Below, one piece after another: positions 28,315 through 37,634 of a stretch of 64,000 nucleotides of DNA. This DNA comes from an uncultured Prevotellaceae bacterium. Its GTDB lineage: Bacteria > Bacteroidota > Bacteroidia > Bacteroidales > Muribaculaceae. The stretch is from NCBI GenBank assembly GCA_946409635.1, contig CAMJXD010000003.1, positions 97,247-161,246 on the forward strand. The letters are read 5' to 3'. The notes under the pieces are model-generated. The model did not search any database. It worked only from the letters and a program-made list of their open reading frames with translations, and was not told the DNA's origin. Position 1 is the first letter of the stretch. Each line of letters begins with the position of its first letter. The position numbers and the translations under genes are program-made.

Positions 28315-29535
28315 TTACTGGGCCACGAGCTTGCAGATCTCGACGATGGTCATCATGGCCTTCTCCATCGAGGGGATGGGCACGTACTCATAGCGGCCGT
28401 GCATGTTCATGCCACCGGCAAAGATGTTGGGGCACGGCAGGTTCTTGAACGAGAGCTGTGCGCCGTCGGTACCGCCACGGATGGGCTGCACCTTGGGTGT
28501 AACGCCAGCGTTCTCCATAGCCTGCTTGGCAATGTCGATGATGTTCATCACGGGCTCAATCTTCTCGCGCATGTTGTAGTACTGGTCCTTGATCTCACAG
28601 GAGGCGCAGTCGGGGAACTCGGCGTTGATCTTATTGCACAGGTGCTCGATCTCGCGCTTGCGGCTCTCGAAGCGGGCACGGTCGTGGTCACGGATGATGT
28701 AGTTCAACGTGGTCTGCTCCACGCCGCCTTCCATGCGGATGAGGTGGTAGAAGCCCTCGTAGCCCTCGGTGTGCTCGGGGGTCTCCCAGCGCGGCAGCTG
28801 CATGGCAAACTGCATGGCCACACGCATCGAGTTGATCATCTTGTGCTTGGCGGCTCCTGGATGCACGTTCAGGCCCTTGAAGGTAATCTTGGCGCTGGCG
28901 GCATTGAAGTTCTCAAACTCCAGCTCGCCCACGGCTCCACCGTCCATGGTATAGGCCCAATCGCAGCCAAATTTCTCGACGTCGAAGTGGTGGGCACCCA
29001 GGCCGATCTCCTCGTCGGGGTTGAAGCCCACGCGGATGTCGCCGTGCTTGACCTCGGGGTGCTGCTGGAGCCACTCCACGGCAGTCAGGATCTCGGCGAT
29101 ACCGGCCTTGTCGTCGGCACCGAGCAGGGTGTCACCGCTGGTGACGATGAACTCCTGCCCCACGTAGTCGTTCATTTCGGGGAACTGCCCTGCGTCGAGC
29201 ACGATGCGGGGCTCCTCACTCAGCACGATGGGTTGGCCGTCATACTTCAAGATGCGGGGTTTCACGTCATGGCCGCTCATGTCGGGGGCGGTGTCCATGT
29301 GGGCGATGAAGCCAACGGTGGGCACAGCCTTGTCGGTGTTGGCGGGCAGGGTGGCAAACAGGTAGCCATTGTCGTCGAGCGAGATGTCGCTCAGACCCAT
29401 TTCATGCAATTCACGCTCCAGCTCCTTGGCAAACACCATCTGGCCAGGGGTTGAAGGAGTGAGGTTGGTGAGTTCGTCACTCTGGGTGTCGAACTTGACA
29501 TACTTCAAGAATCTGTCAACTAATTTTGTTGTCAT
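28315..29535 (-). CDS. pepT: Peptidase T (tripeptide aminopeptidase)
   Basis: [52 protein letters not shown]. Confidence 0.95.
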   Translation of the reverse strand: MTTKLVDRFLKYVKFDTQSDELTNLTPSTPGQMVFAKELERELHEMGLSDISLDDNGYLFATLPANTDKAVPTVGFIAHMDTAPDMSGHDVKPRILKYDGQPIVLSEEPRIVLDAGQFPEMNDYVGQEFIVTSGDTLLGADDKAGIAEILTAVEWLQQHPEVKHGDIRVGFNPDEEIGLGAHHFDVEKFGCDWAYTMDGGAVGELEFENFNAASAKITFKGLNVHPGAAKHKMINSMRVAMQFAMQLPRWETPEHTEGYEGFYHLIRMEGGVEQTTLNYIIRDHDRARFESRKREIEHLCNKINAEFPDCASCEIKDQYYNMREKIEPVMNIIDIAKQAMENAGVTPKVQPIRGGTDGAQLSFKNLPCPNIFAGGMNMHGRYEYVPIPSMEKAMMTIVEICKLVAQ

Positions 29536-29653
29536 AGCGATATACTGTTGTTAATGGTTATATGCTTTTTCAATCGGCAAAGATAATGAAAAATCAACAA
29601 CCAACCATCAATCATCAATAATTTCAAGAACTGGTCTCAATCATCGCGCATGC

Positions 29654-31624
29654 TCACTCGGGCACGTTCATGATGTAGTTAATCATCATCATCACGTCGC
29701 TGACGTTGACCGCGCCGTCGCAGTTCATGTCATAGACGGGATCAGTAATCACCTCGCCGCCGAGCAAGCGATTGAGCATGACGGTGATGTCGCTCACGTT
29801 GATGCGGCCGTCGCTGTTGACGTCAACAGGCAGGTAGATGCCCTCGATGTGGGCAAAGTCCTTCCACCCGTCGGCATTGCGGTATTCCTCGATGGTGCGC
29901 ATCGGCACATAGAGCGTGGCATTGGCCAGCGCATCGGCATGGAACACATTTTCACCCATCTCAGGAGGTGTCAAAGCCTTACAGGTGACCGAGGTCAACA
30001 AACGACTACTTGAAAATGCACCATTACCAATAAACTTGACTGAGTCTTGCAGGGTTATCGTCTCGAGTCCGCCGCAATAGCTGAAGGCGTTATTCATCAA
30101 GGTCCTTAGCAATCTACCAAACGTAACATCTTTCAGTTGACTGCACTGGCTAAACGCGTATTCCTCAATGCAATCAAGCGAATCACCGAAGCTCACTGTT
30201 TCCAAATCAAAACAAGCATCAAAAGCCATTCGTTCGATGTATTTCACTGAATTGGGAATATCAATGCTGTACATATCCTGGCAGACGTAAAACGCTTGCT
30301 CTCCGATTGTATCAACCGAGTTAGGAATCACGCTGCATGAAAGCCCGTTAATCAGTGTGTTTGTGGCCGTCTCTATAATGGCATTACAGTTGTCGCGTGA
30401 ATCATAAACCGGGTTCCCTTCTTCCACGACTAACTCTGTCATGTAGTTATCCCAAATGAAAGCACAGCGACTAATGTTAGTCACAGTATTTGGGATGAAC
30501 ATGCTCTTTATGCTTCTACACCACTCAAATGCGCCATAGCCGATAGAAGTGACTGACCGAGGAATGATGACTTCTTTTAACTTTGAGCACGAACGGAAGG
30601 CATCACCAGGGATAGACTTCAAGTTCTCGGAAAGCACGACGGTTTCCATACTTGAGCAGTCCTGGAAAGACTGGTAACCGATGGAAGTAACAGTATTGGG
30701 CATGACAACACTTGTCATTTTGCAGCCTTTGAAGGCCTCATTCCCTATAGTGATAAGTGAATCAGGGATGTTCACATCCGCCAAACGATAGCATGAACTG
30801 AAAGCTTCAGCACGGATATACTTGACCGAGTTAGGGATATGGATGCTCTCCAACTCTCTACGATAGGTGAATGCACCCTCTCCAATCTCGGTAACGCCCT
30901 CGGGGATAACCGTCAAGGAAGTTCCGGCAATTAACTTGTTGGTTGCCGTCTCTATAATAGCATTACAGCTGTCACGTGAATCATAAACCGGGTTCTCGCT
31001 GTCTACATCAATATAAGAAAGGTATTCACAACCTGTCAGTAGAGCCTTGCCAATGTGGGTGACATTTTTGGGTATGCGAATACTTTTTAGCTTGATACAC
31101 CACCAGAAGACTTCAGCGCCAAGGTAGGTGAGGCTTTCGGGCAAAGTGATACTCGTGAATTCACAGTTACAGAAAGCATTATCACCTATTTTAAGCAGAC
31201 CTTCGGGCAATGTTACACTAGTCAAATTATCACATCCATTGAATGCCGAATGCTCAATAATAGTGACTGAATCAGGAATTACGATTTCAGTAAGACCACT
31301 GCAGTTATCAAATGCACAGTAATGAATGATCTTGATTGTGTTGGGCAACTGGATGCTTGTCATTGAAGTGCTCCAATAAAATGCATCATCACCGATGGCG
31401 GTTACTGTATAAGTCACATCATTATAGGTCACCGTCGGCGGTACAACCACGTCGCCAGAATAACTGGCCTGCCTGTAAGCCTTGTTGGTCACCTCGACGG
31501 TGTTGGGGCCGGTGATGTAATAGTAGATTCCGTCAACATAGAAGCTGTAGGCATTGGCGCCGAGGGCGCACAGCACACAGGCCAGGATGGCCATCAATCG
31601 GAATTTGAATGTAATTGTACTCAT
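29654..31624 (-). CDS. Secreted BspA-like leucine-rich-repeat protein with C-terminal dockerin-like tail
   Basis: LRR_5-type repeats (VTSIGYGAFEWCRSIKSMFIPNTV); tail DVNSDGRINVSDITVMLNRLL...DMNCDGAVNVSDVMMMINYIM. Confidence 0.92.
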   Translation of the reverse strand: MSTITFKFRLMAILACVLCALGANAYSFYVDGIYYYITGPNTVEVTNKAYRQASYSGDVVVPPTVTYNDVTYTVTAIGDDAFYWSTSMTSIQLPNTIKIIHYCAFDNCSGLTEIVIPDSVTIIEHSAFNGCDNLTSVTLPEGLLKIGDNAFCNCEFTSITLPESLTYLGAEVFWWCIKLKSIRIPKNVTHIGKALLTGCEYLSYIDVDSENPVYDSRDSCNAIIETATNKLIAGTSLTVIPEGVTEIGEGAFTYRRELESIHIPNSVKYIRAEAFSSCYRLADVNIPDSLITIGNEAFKGCKMTSVVMPNTVTSIGYQSFQDCSSMETVVLSENLKSIPGDAFRSCSKLKEVIIPRSVTSIGYGAFEWCRSIKSMFIPNTVTNISRCAFIWDNYMTELVVEEGNPVYDSRDNCNAIIETATNTLINGLSCSVIPNSVDTIGEQAFYVCQDMYSIDIPNSVKYIERMAFDACFDLETVSFGDSLDCIEEYAFSQCSQLKDVTFGRLLRTLMNNAFSYCGGLETITLQDSVKFIGNGAFSSSRLLTSVTCKALTPPEMGENVFHADALANATLYVPMRTIEEYRNADGWKDFAHIEGIYLPVDVNSDGRINVSDITVMLNRLLGGEVITDPVYDMNCDGAVNVSDVMMMINYIMNVPE

Positions 31625-32073
31625 AATCTTCTTATTTTGGTTAGTTTATGTTGGTTAAGACTAGATATTCGGTTCAACAAGCAAAAGTAAAAAAAATCAT
31701 TGATACCACATATAATCATGAATAAAAAAATGGACTGAGAGTCATATTTTTTCACCCCGTTTGACCTCACACCAAGACGGCAGAACAGTTGCCGATAAAA
31801 AAGTAACTATTCATCGAAAACACCTCACTGGGTTTCACGCTAAGCCGCTAAGTCGCTAAGATGTTGATTTTAAGACTTATCCATATTTTTTCTTTGGTGG
31901 CTGCCATAATCGATTCTGAACATATTGAGGCCTTAAAAGAAGACGTGTATATTCATTATGGCTTTGATAACCAAGACCTTAGCGACTTAGTTTTTGCGTC
32001 GTGCCGATTCGCTGAATAGTTGCCAATAAAAAAGCACAATAGTTAAAATTTGTTAAATTGTTGGTAATATCCA

Positions 32074-32103
32074 TTGCTATTCCAAAAAACGCCTATATCT
32101 TTG
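32074..32103 (+). promoter_or_regulatory. Bacteroidetes-type sigma promoter for the SPFH gene
   Basis: TTG-N19-TATCTTTG, about 50 bp upstream of the ATG. Confidence 0.6.
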
Positions 32104-32154
32104 TGATATCAAAACGATATCATTTTAATTATTCACTTCTAAATAACTACGATT

Positions 32155-33114
32155 ATGGAATCCAACGAATTTAATTTCAAGGGCACGACCCTTAACGGTT
32201 TTTTGATGGTCTTTGTAGGCATCGTGTTGCCGGCGCTGGCCGTATGGAGCATCATTGAGTGCATCGGCTCATACGACAAGGGCAACAACACGTTGGGCAC
32301 GATTCTGCTCATTGCGGGCATAGTAGCCGGTGTGTGCTCGATGCTGGTGTGGATCGGCTTCCTCATGCTTGAGCCCAACACGGCCCGTGTGACCACCTGG
32401 TTTGGCAAGTACAGCGGCACGTTCACCCGGACGGGCTTCTACTGGATCAACCCCTTCTATGGCACCAAGTCGGTGTCGCTGCGTGCACGCAACCTCGACA
32501 TTGAGCCCATCAAGGTGAACGACAAGGTGGGTAACCCCGTGATGATTGGCCTGGTGCTGGTGTGGAGATTGAAGGACACCTACAAGGCGCTGTTCGAGGT
32601 CGACTCCCAGACCATGGCCTCATCGGCTGTGGGCGACACCAAGGGTCTGATGAGGGCACTGGAGGACTTTGTCGCCGTACAGAGCGATGCAGCCCTCAGG
32701 CAAGTCGCCGGCCAGTATGCCTACGATGACAACGATGACGACAACTCCACCCAAATCACCCTGCGCTCAGGCGGCGAGGAAATCAACGAGGAACTCGAGG
32801 CCAAGCTCAACGAGCGACTGGCCATGGCCGGCATCGAGATTGTAGAGGCTCGCATCAACTATCTGGCCTATGCCCCCGAGATTGCTGCCGTGATGCTGCG
32901 CCGCCAGCAGGCCAGCGCCATCATCAGCGCTCGCGAGAAGATTGTGGAGGGTGCCGTGAGCATGGTCAAGATGGCCCTGGACAAGCTCTCGAGCGACGAC
33001 ATCGTGGAACTCGACGAGGACAAGAAGGCCTCGATGGTGAGCAACCTGCTCGTGGTGCTGTGCGCCGACGAGTCGGCCCAACCCGTGGTCAACACCGGCA
33101 CATTGAACCAGTAA
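32155..33114 (+). CDS. SPFH/Band-7 domain membrane protein
   Basis: [57 protein letters not shown]. Confidence 0.9.
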   Translation: MESNEFNFKGTTLNGFLMVFVGIVLPALAVWSIIECIGSYDKGNNTLGTILLIAGIVAGVCSMLVWIGFLMLEPNTARVTTWFGKYSGTFTRTGFYWINPFYGTKSVSLRARNLDIEPIKVNDKVGNPVMIGLVLVWRLKDTYKALFEVDSQTMASSAVGDTKGLMRALEDFVAVQSDAALRQVAGQYAYDDNDDDNSTQITLRSGGEEINEELEAKLNERLAMAGIEIVEARINYLAYAPEIAAVMLRRQQASAIISAREKIVEGAVSMVKMALDKLSSDDIVELDEDKKASMVSNLLVVLCADESAQPVVNTGTLNQ

Positions 33115-33120
33115 GATTAT

Positions 33121-33210
33121 AAGTTTTCAGTTGTCAGTTTTCAGTTGTCAGCGGCATCCGCGTTCAACTGAAAACTAAAAACTGAAAACTGAAAACTGAA
33201 AACTGAAAAA
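33121..33210. repeat. Inverted/tandem CTGAAAA-type repeat between SPFH and Arc-like genes
   Basis: agttttcagttg (33136-33147) / caactgaaaact (33165-33176) plus repeated actgaaa units. Confidence 0.85.
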
Positions 33211-33215
33211 CCGCC

Positions 33216-33422
33216 ATGGCAAAGAAAGCCACCAAGAGTTTCATCCTGCGTGTCGACAGCGACACCATGGATGCTATTGAGAAATGGGCAGCCGACGAGT
33301 TCCGCTCCACCAACGGACAGTTGCAGTGGATCATCACCGAAGCGCTGCGCAAGGCCCGCCGTCTGCCCAAGAAAAAGAAATCCGACCCCGAAGACCAGAC
33401 CGACGACAGTGGCAACGATTGA
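33216..33422 (+). CDS. Small Arc-like ribbon-helix-helix protein
   Basis: KKATKSFILRVDSDTMDAIEKWAADEFRSTNGQLQWIITEALRKAR. Confidence 0.75.
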   Translation: MAKKATKSFILRVDSDTMDAIEKWAADEFRSTNGQLQWIITEALRKARRLPKKKKSDPEDQTDDSGND

Positions 33423-33490
33423 CCGGACCGGGTGCGATGAGCGGCATCGCAAATATCAGCAAAGAATGAACATTAATCAATGAGTGAATT

Positions 33491-34129
33491 ATGAAACTGG
33501 GCAAAAAGAGAGTGACGATAATCACTTCGATTATCTCAATTGCTTTGTTAGCTGGCTATCTTGGCTTAAGGGCGGCCAAAGTCATAGGCGAGGACCATAC
33601 ATGGCTGCCTTTGCTCATCGTGGGAGCCGCGGTTATAGGAGTGAAATTAATTCAGAAACGAGTTGATCCAGAGTCCTATAAGGCCGATCTTATAGAGATG
33701 GGAAAAGAAGAGAAGGCCGAGGAAGAAATCCGCAGCATCCCCATCAGCCGCACCTGGGGTGGCACCATCTGTGAGTTTATCACGGCCGTGTTGCTCATCG
33801 TGTCCTGGCTACTGATATTGCGGGATTACTCATCGCTTGCCGCCGACGGTGAGGAGCTCAAGATAGCCGGGCTCCTCTCGGTTGGCGCCATCTGGTTTCA
33901 TGTCTCGGCCTATTTTCACAAGACGATGGGTTTCCCCTCATCCACTGTCAACCAGTTGAAAATGTGCATCTACCGCAAGCGGGTCTTGGGCCTCTTCTGC
34001 GCCATCTTCCTGATTTGCGCCATACTGATACCTGATGAGGGCAAAATGGCCCAATGGCTCTTCTTTGTTATGGGCTTGACGTTCGTGCTGCTCTTCGCGT
34101 CAAAGTTTGTCATAGGATATGTCAAATAA
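33491..34129 (+). CDS. Hypothetical membrane protein
   Basis: About 6 hydrophobic segments; distant similarity to the next ORF. Confidence 0.65.
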   Translation: MKLGKKRVTIITSIISIALLAGYLGLRAAKVIGEDHTWLPLLIVGAAVIGVKLIQKRVDPESYKADLIEMGKEEKAEEEIRSIPISRTWGGTICEFITAVLLIVSWLLILRDYSSLAADGEELKIAGLLSVGAIWFHVSAYFHKTMGFPSSTVNQLKMCIYRKRVLGLFCAIFLICAILIPDEGKMAQWLFFVMGLTFVLLFASKFVIGYVK

Positions 34130-34141
34130 AGATCCTAGATT

Positions 34142-34777
34142 ATGAAGCATCTGAGTAGTAATACCGCATTCAACCTGCTGGGCATTGTTTTCATGCTTGC
34201 CGCGATCGGAGCCCTCATGCTGGCTGCCTGGGCCGGATTTTCTACGGCAGGAATCATCGTTACGGGTGTTGTCGTCGCCCTGATCGGCAACTTTGCGGCC
34301 ATCATGTTGCTGGCCAAGTACCGTAACGAGCGACGTGAGGCCATCGACGGTTTCAACATTGATGATATCAGGTTGTCACGCACAGCCGTGGGCACTTGGG
34401 TTGAAATCCTCGTGGCTATTCTGACAGCCCTGGGATGGGCAATGACATTGAAAAACGGACTTTTCACCAAGGACGACGGCAACTTCGACTACAGGTCGTT
34501 GTTCGGCCTGATTGTCTTCACTTGCGGCATCATCTTCATGCTCTGGGACACCTACACGCCTGGCGACATCAATAACGCAGGCAAGCTGACCAACTTCAAG
34601 CAAGTCTCACTGGCAGTGGCCATGAATCGCCTGATTGCCCTGTTGCTTGCCGCGGGCATGCTGTTATCCTCATTCCCTGCACTCAGACCTCAAAACTGGA
34701 TCTGGATTGTGCTGGTCACGATTGGGGTTGTGGTCTTTGTCACTTTCCGCATCCTCATCCACAGGGCAAGAGACTAA
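34142..34777 (+). CDS. Hypothetical membrane protein
   Basis: Multiple hydrophobic segments; SRTAVGTWVEILVAILTALGWAM resembles SRTWGGTICEFITAVLLIVSWLL of its neighbour. Confidence 0.65.
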   Translation: MKHLSSNTAFNLLGIVFMLAAIGALMLAAWAGFSTAGIIVTGVVVALIGNFAAIMLLAKYRNERREAIDGFNIDDIRLSRTAVGTWVEILVAILTALGWAMTLKNGLFTKDDGNFDYRSLFGLIVFTCGIIFMLWDTYTPGDINNAGKLTNFKQVSLAVAMNRLIALLLAAGMLLSSFPALRPQNWIWIVLVTIGVVVFVTFRILIHRARD

Positions 34778-34847
34778 GCTAACATGCAGCGAAACTGAAT
34801 GAGTCATCATTGAAAGAGAAACACTCCATGTTGTTGAGTAATCAGTA

Positions 34848-35678
34848 ATGAAAAAGCAGGTTGAACAGTTGTGGCAACGGTGGGGCGACACCGTCAGGTT
34901 CCTCTTGTGGGGCTTGACGGGGGCTTTGGTATGCTTTTTGCTATACAAGGTTGTGATGAACAACAATGCTCCACATCTGGTGCCCTTGAGCGAGGGCGGG
35001 CGCGACAGCCTGATGACCGTCACCACGGCGAGCGACACGCTGGTGAACTACGGCAACGCCTTTGCCGTATACTTCAACAGCAGGCACGGCATCGCCGACT
35101 GTGCGGCCTATGAGCTCACTCGCAGCGAGCTGGACGGCACGGCCGAGCGCAGCAACGAGTTCATGGCCGACCCGGGCGTGAAGGGGTGCCCGTCGCCGCT
35201 GGACTATTCCGGCAGCGGCATGGACCGCGGCCACCTGGTACCCGCCGCCGACTTGAAGTGGAGCCAGCAGGCCATGCGCCAGTCGTTCCTGCTCACCAAT
35301 GTGGCCCCGATGCACAAGGCCCTGAACGAGGGCGGCTGGGCCAAGCTGGAAGAGAAGGTGCGCGAATGGACCCAGCGCGACAGCGCGCTGCTGGTGTTCA
35401 CGGGACCCGTCGTGAGCGAGGGTGACTCCACGCTCGCAGGCGGACGGGTGACGGTGCCCAGCGGCTATTACAAGGTCATCATGGCGCCCTGCGTGAGACC
35501 CAGGCGCGTCATCGCGTTCATCTACCCCAATGGGCACAGCGGCGGGCGCCTGCGGCAGTATGCCGTGAGCGTCGACGAGGTGGAGCGACGCACGGGGCTG
35601 GACTTCTTCCCCACCCTACCCGACGAAGAGCAAGCGCGGCTGGAAAGCGGCGTTAAACTGGACGTGTGGCTGAATTAG
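34848..35678 (+). CDS. DNA/RNA non-specific endonuclease (NUC/EndoG-like), membrane-anchored, copy 1
   Basis: GSGMDRGHLVPAADLKWSQQAMRQSFLLTNVAPMHKALNEGGWAKLEE. Confidence 0.88.
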   Translation: MKKQVEQLWQRWGDTVRFLLWGLTGALVCFLLYKVVMNNNAPHLVPLSEGGRDSLMTVTTASDTLVNYGNAFAVYFNSRHGIADCAAYELTRSELDGTAERSNEFMADPGVKGCPSPLDYSGSGMDRGHLVPAADLKWSQQAMRQSFLLTNVAPMHKALNEGGWAKLEEKVREWTQRDSALLVFTGPVVSEGDSTLAGGRVTVPSGYYKVIMAPCVRPRRVIAFIYPNGHSGGRLRQYAVSVDEVERRTGLDFFPTLPDEEQARLESGVKLDVWLN

Positions 35679-35717
35679 ATAAGAGATAAGTAAGAGATAA
35701 AAGATAAGAGATAAAAG

Positions 35718-36665
35718 ATGAAGCGAATAGTCAAAATCTGGATTCTGGTAGCTGCGATGGTCATGGGCGGCGCCTTGCCTCCTCAAGTGATGGGCGGCGA
35801 CACAATCTCCACCCAATGGAGCGCTCAGGCCAAGAGCAAGAAGAAGAAGAAAAAGGACAAGAAGTCACGCAAGTCCCGTAAATCGGGCCAGTCGCGCAGC
35901 AAATCAGCCAAGTACAGCCCTTCTTCCCTGGCAAGTGTCCCCGCCATAGGCAAGACACAGTCCGCCGCCGCCGTGCCGCAACAGAGCAGCAATGCCATGC
36001 TGGCAGTGACCATCCCCAAGGGCGTATCCAACCAGGTGCTCAACTATCAGGCCATCAGAGTGAACTTCAACCCCACGCTGCGCATCCCCAACTGTGTAGC
36101 CTATGAATTGACGGCCACTATGGTCGATATGGCCGATGCTCCGGGCCACGAGAACCGCAAGAGCTACAACTATGCGCGCGACCCTAACGTGAAGTCCTGT
36201 CCCGAGAACTGGGAGTACCGCGGCAGCGGCTACAGCCGCGGCCACATGGCGCCAGCCATGGACATGAGATGGGGCAAGACTCCGATGGCCGAATGCTTCT
36301 ACATGACCAACATGTGCCCCCAGGACATCAAGCTCAACAACGACCACTGGCGGTCGCTCGAGGAGAAGGTGCACCGGTGGGCCAAGCGCGACAAGCGGCT
36401 CTTAATCTTTACGGGTCCCATCATGGGCAAGAGTCCCATGATGATAGGCAAGGAGAAGAAGAATATCGCCGTGCCCGACGCCTTCTTCAAGGTCATCTAC
36501 GCGCCCGAGAAGGGACGGGCCATCGCCTTCATCTATGACAACAAGCCCTGCCCTGGCGGCATCACCAAGTATGCCGTCACCGTCGCCGAGGTCGAGCGCC
36601 GCACCGGCCTCACCTTCTCCTCCTCCATTCCCAAGCGCCAATGCAATATCAACGACTGGCTATAA
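35718..36665 (+). CDS. DNA/RNA non-specific endonuclease, copy 2
   Basis: GSGYSRGHMAPAMDMRWGKTPMAECFYMTNMCPQDIKLNNDHWRSLEE; Lys-rich N-terminal region. Confidence 0.88.
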   Translation: MKRIVKIWILVAAMVMGGALPPQVMGGDTISTQWSAQAKSKKKKKKDKKSRKSRKSGQSRSKSAKYSPSSLASVPAIGKTQSAAAVPQQSSNAMLAVTIPKGVSNQVLNYQAIRVNFNPTLRIPNCVAYELTATMVDMADAPGHENRKSYNYARDPNVKSCPENWEYRGSGYSRGHMAPAMDMRWGKTPMAECFYMTNMCPQDIKLNNDHWRSLEEKVHRWAKRDKRLLIFTGPIMGKSPMMIGKEKKNIAVPDAFFKVIYAPEKGRAIAFIYDNKPCPGGITKYAVTVAEVERRTGLTFSSSIPKRQCNINDWL

Positions 36666-36728
36666 CAGCGCCATGTGAAGATTTTTGTTTATATTTGCAG
36701 CCAATAAGCTTCAGGAAGTGGAATCACA

Positions 36729-37634
36729 ATGAGAAAACAATTGATTTACAGCGCGTTGCTGATAATATCGGCAATACTTTCGGGCTGCGGTGGAGGCAGC
36801 AGGCCCAGTGAGGAAACAGCTCAAGTGGACTCGTTCTACAAGAGTGCCTATAATGATGAACTCCCTGACCAGGAGAGCAAGCGTAGCAATCAGGAGGGCA
36901 AGGAGTATAAATCGACTGGCGACGCGTCGTTGCTCGACGTCGCCCTGCCCGAGAGGCTTGATAACCAGACGGTGCGTTACAAGTCTATCGTGGTCTACTT
37001 CAACAAGTACTACCGCGTGCCCAACTGCGTGGCCTATGAGCTGACCAACACGATGACCTCGATGGCCGACTCACGCGATGCCGAGAACCGCGCCAACTAC
37101 AAGTTTGAGCGCGACCACGACGTCAAGGGCTGCCCCGACTGGTGGGAATACAAGGAGAGCGGCTACACCCGCGGCCACATGGCACCGGCCATGGACATGC
37201 GCTGGAACAAGACGGCCATGCAGCAGTGCTTCTTGATGACCAACATCTGCCCCCAGCTCGACGAGATGAACGACGGCGAGTGGCGCCACGTTGAGGAGGC
37301 TGTGCACAAGTGGTCGCGCACGGCAGGGCGCCTCATTGTCATCACGGGGCCCGTCTTCAGCGACCACATGAAGCGCATCGGCAAGCACCAGGACATCGCA
37401 GTGCCCGACCGCTTCTTTAAGGTCGTCTATTCGCCCGGACAGAACCGTGCCATCGCCTTCGTGATGGAGAACAAGAAAATGCCCAATAGCTGGACCAACT
37501 ATGCCACCACCATCGACAAGGTAGAGGCCCTCACGGGATATGACTTCCTGGCATCGCTCGACGACAAGGTCGAGGACGTCGTCGAGAGCAAGCAGAACAT
37601 CAAGGACTGGCCCGCTTATTATCCACGCCGATGA
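36729..37634 (+). CDS. DNA/RNA non-specific endonuclease, lipoprotein, copy 3
   Basis: Lipobox IISAILSGCGGG; ESGYTRGHMAPAMDMRWNKTAMQQCFLMTNICPQ. Confidence 0.88.
   Translation: MRKQLIYSALLIISAILSGCGGGSRPSEETAQVDSFYKSAYNDELPDQESKRSNQEGKEYKSTGDASLLDVALPERLDNQTVRYKSIVVYFNKYYRVPNCVAYELTNTMTSMADSRDAENRANYKFERDHDVKGCPDWWEYKESGYTRGHMAPAMDMRWNKTAMQQCFLMTNICPQLDEMNDGEWRHVEEAVHKWSRTAGRLIVITGPVFSDHMKRIGKHQDIAVPDRFFKVVYSPGQNRAIAFVMENKKMPNSWTNYATTIDKVEALTGYDFLASLDDKVEDVVESKQNIKDWPAYYPRR

Noticed and set aside
30000-31300. Repetitive sequence in the LRR gene as possible CRISPR or tandem DNA repeat
   Set aside because: Repeats are protein-level LRR_5 units with diverged DNA; no constant repeats and spacers. 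No CRISPR array was seen in the window.
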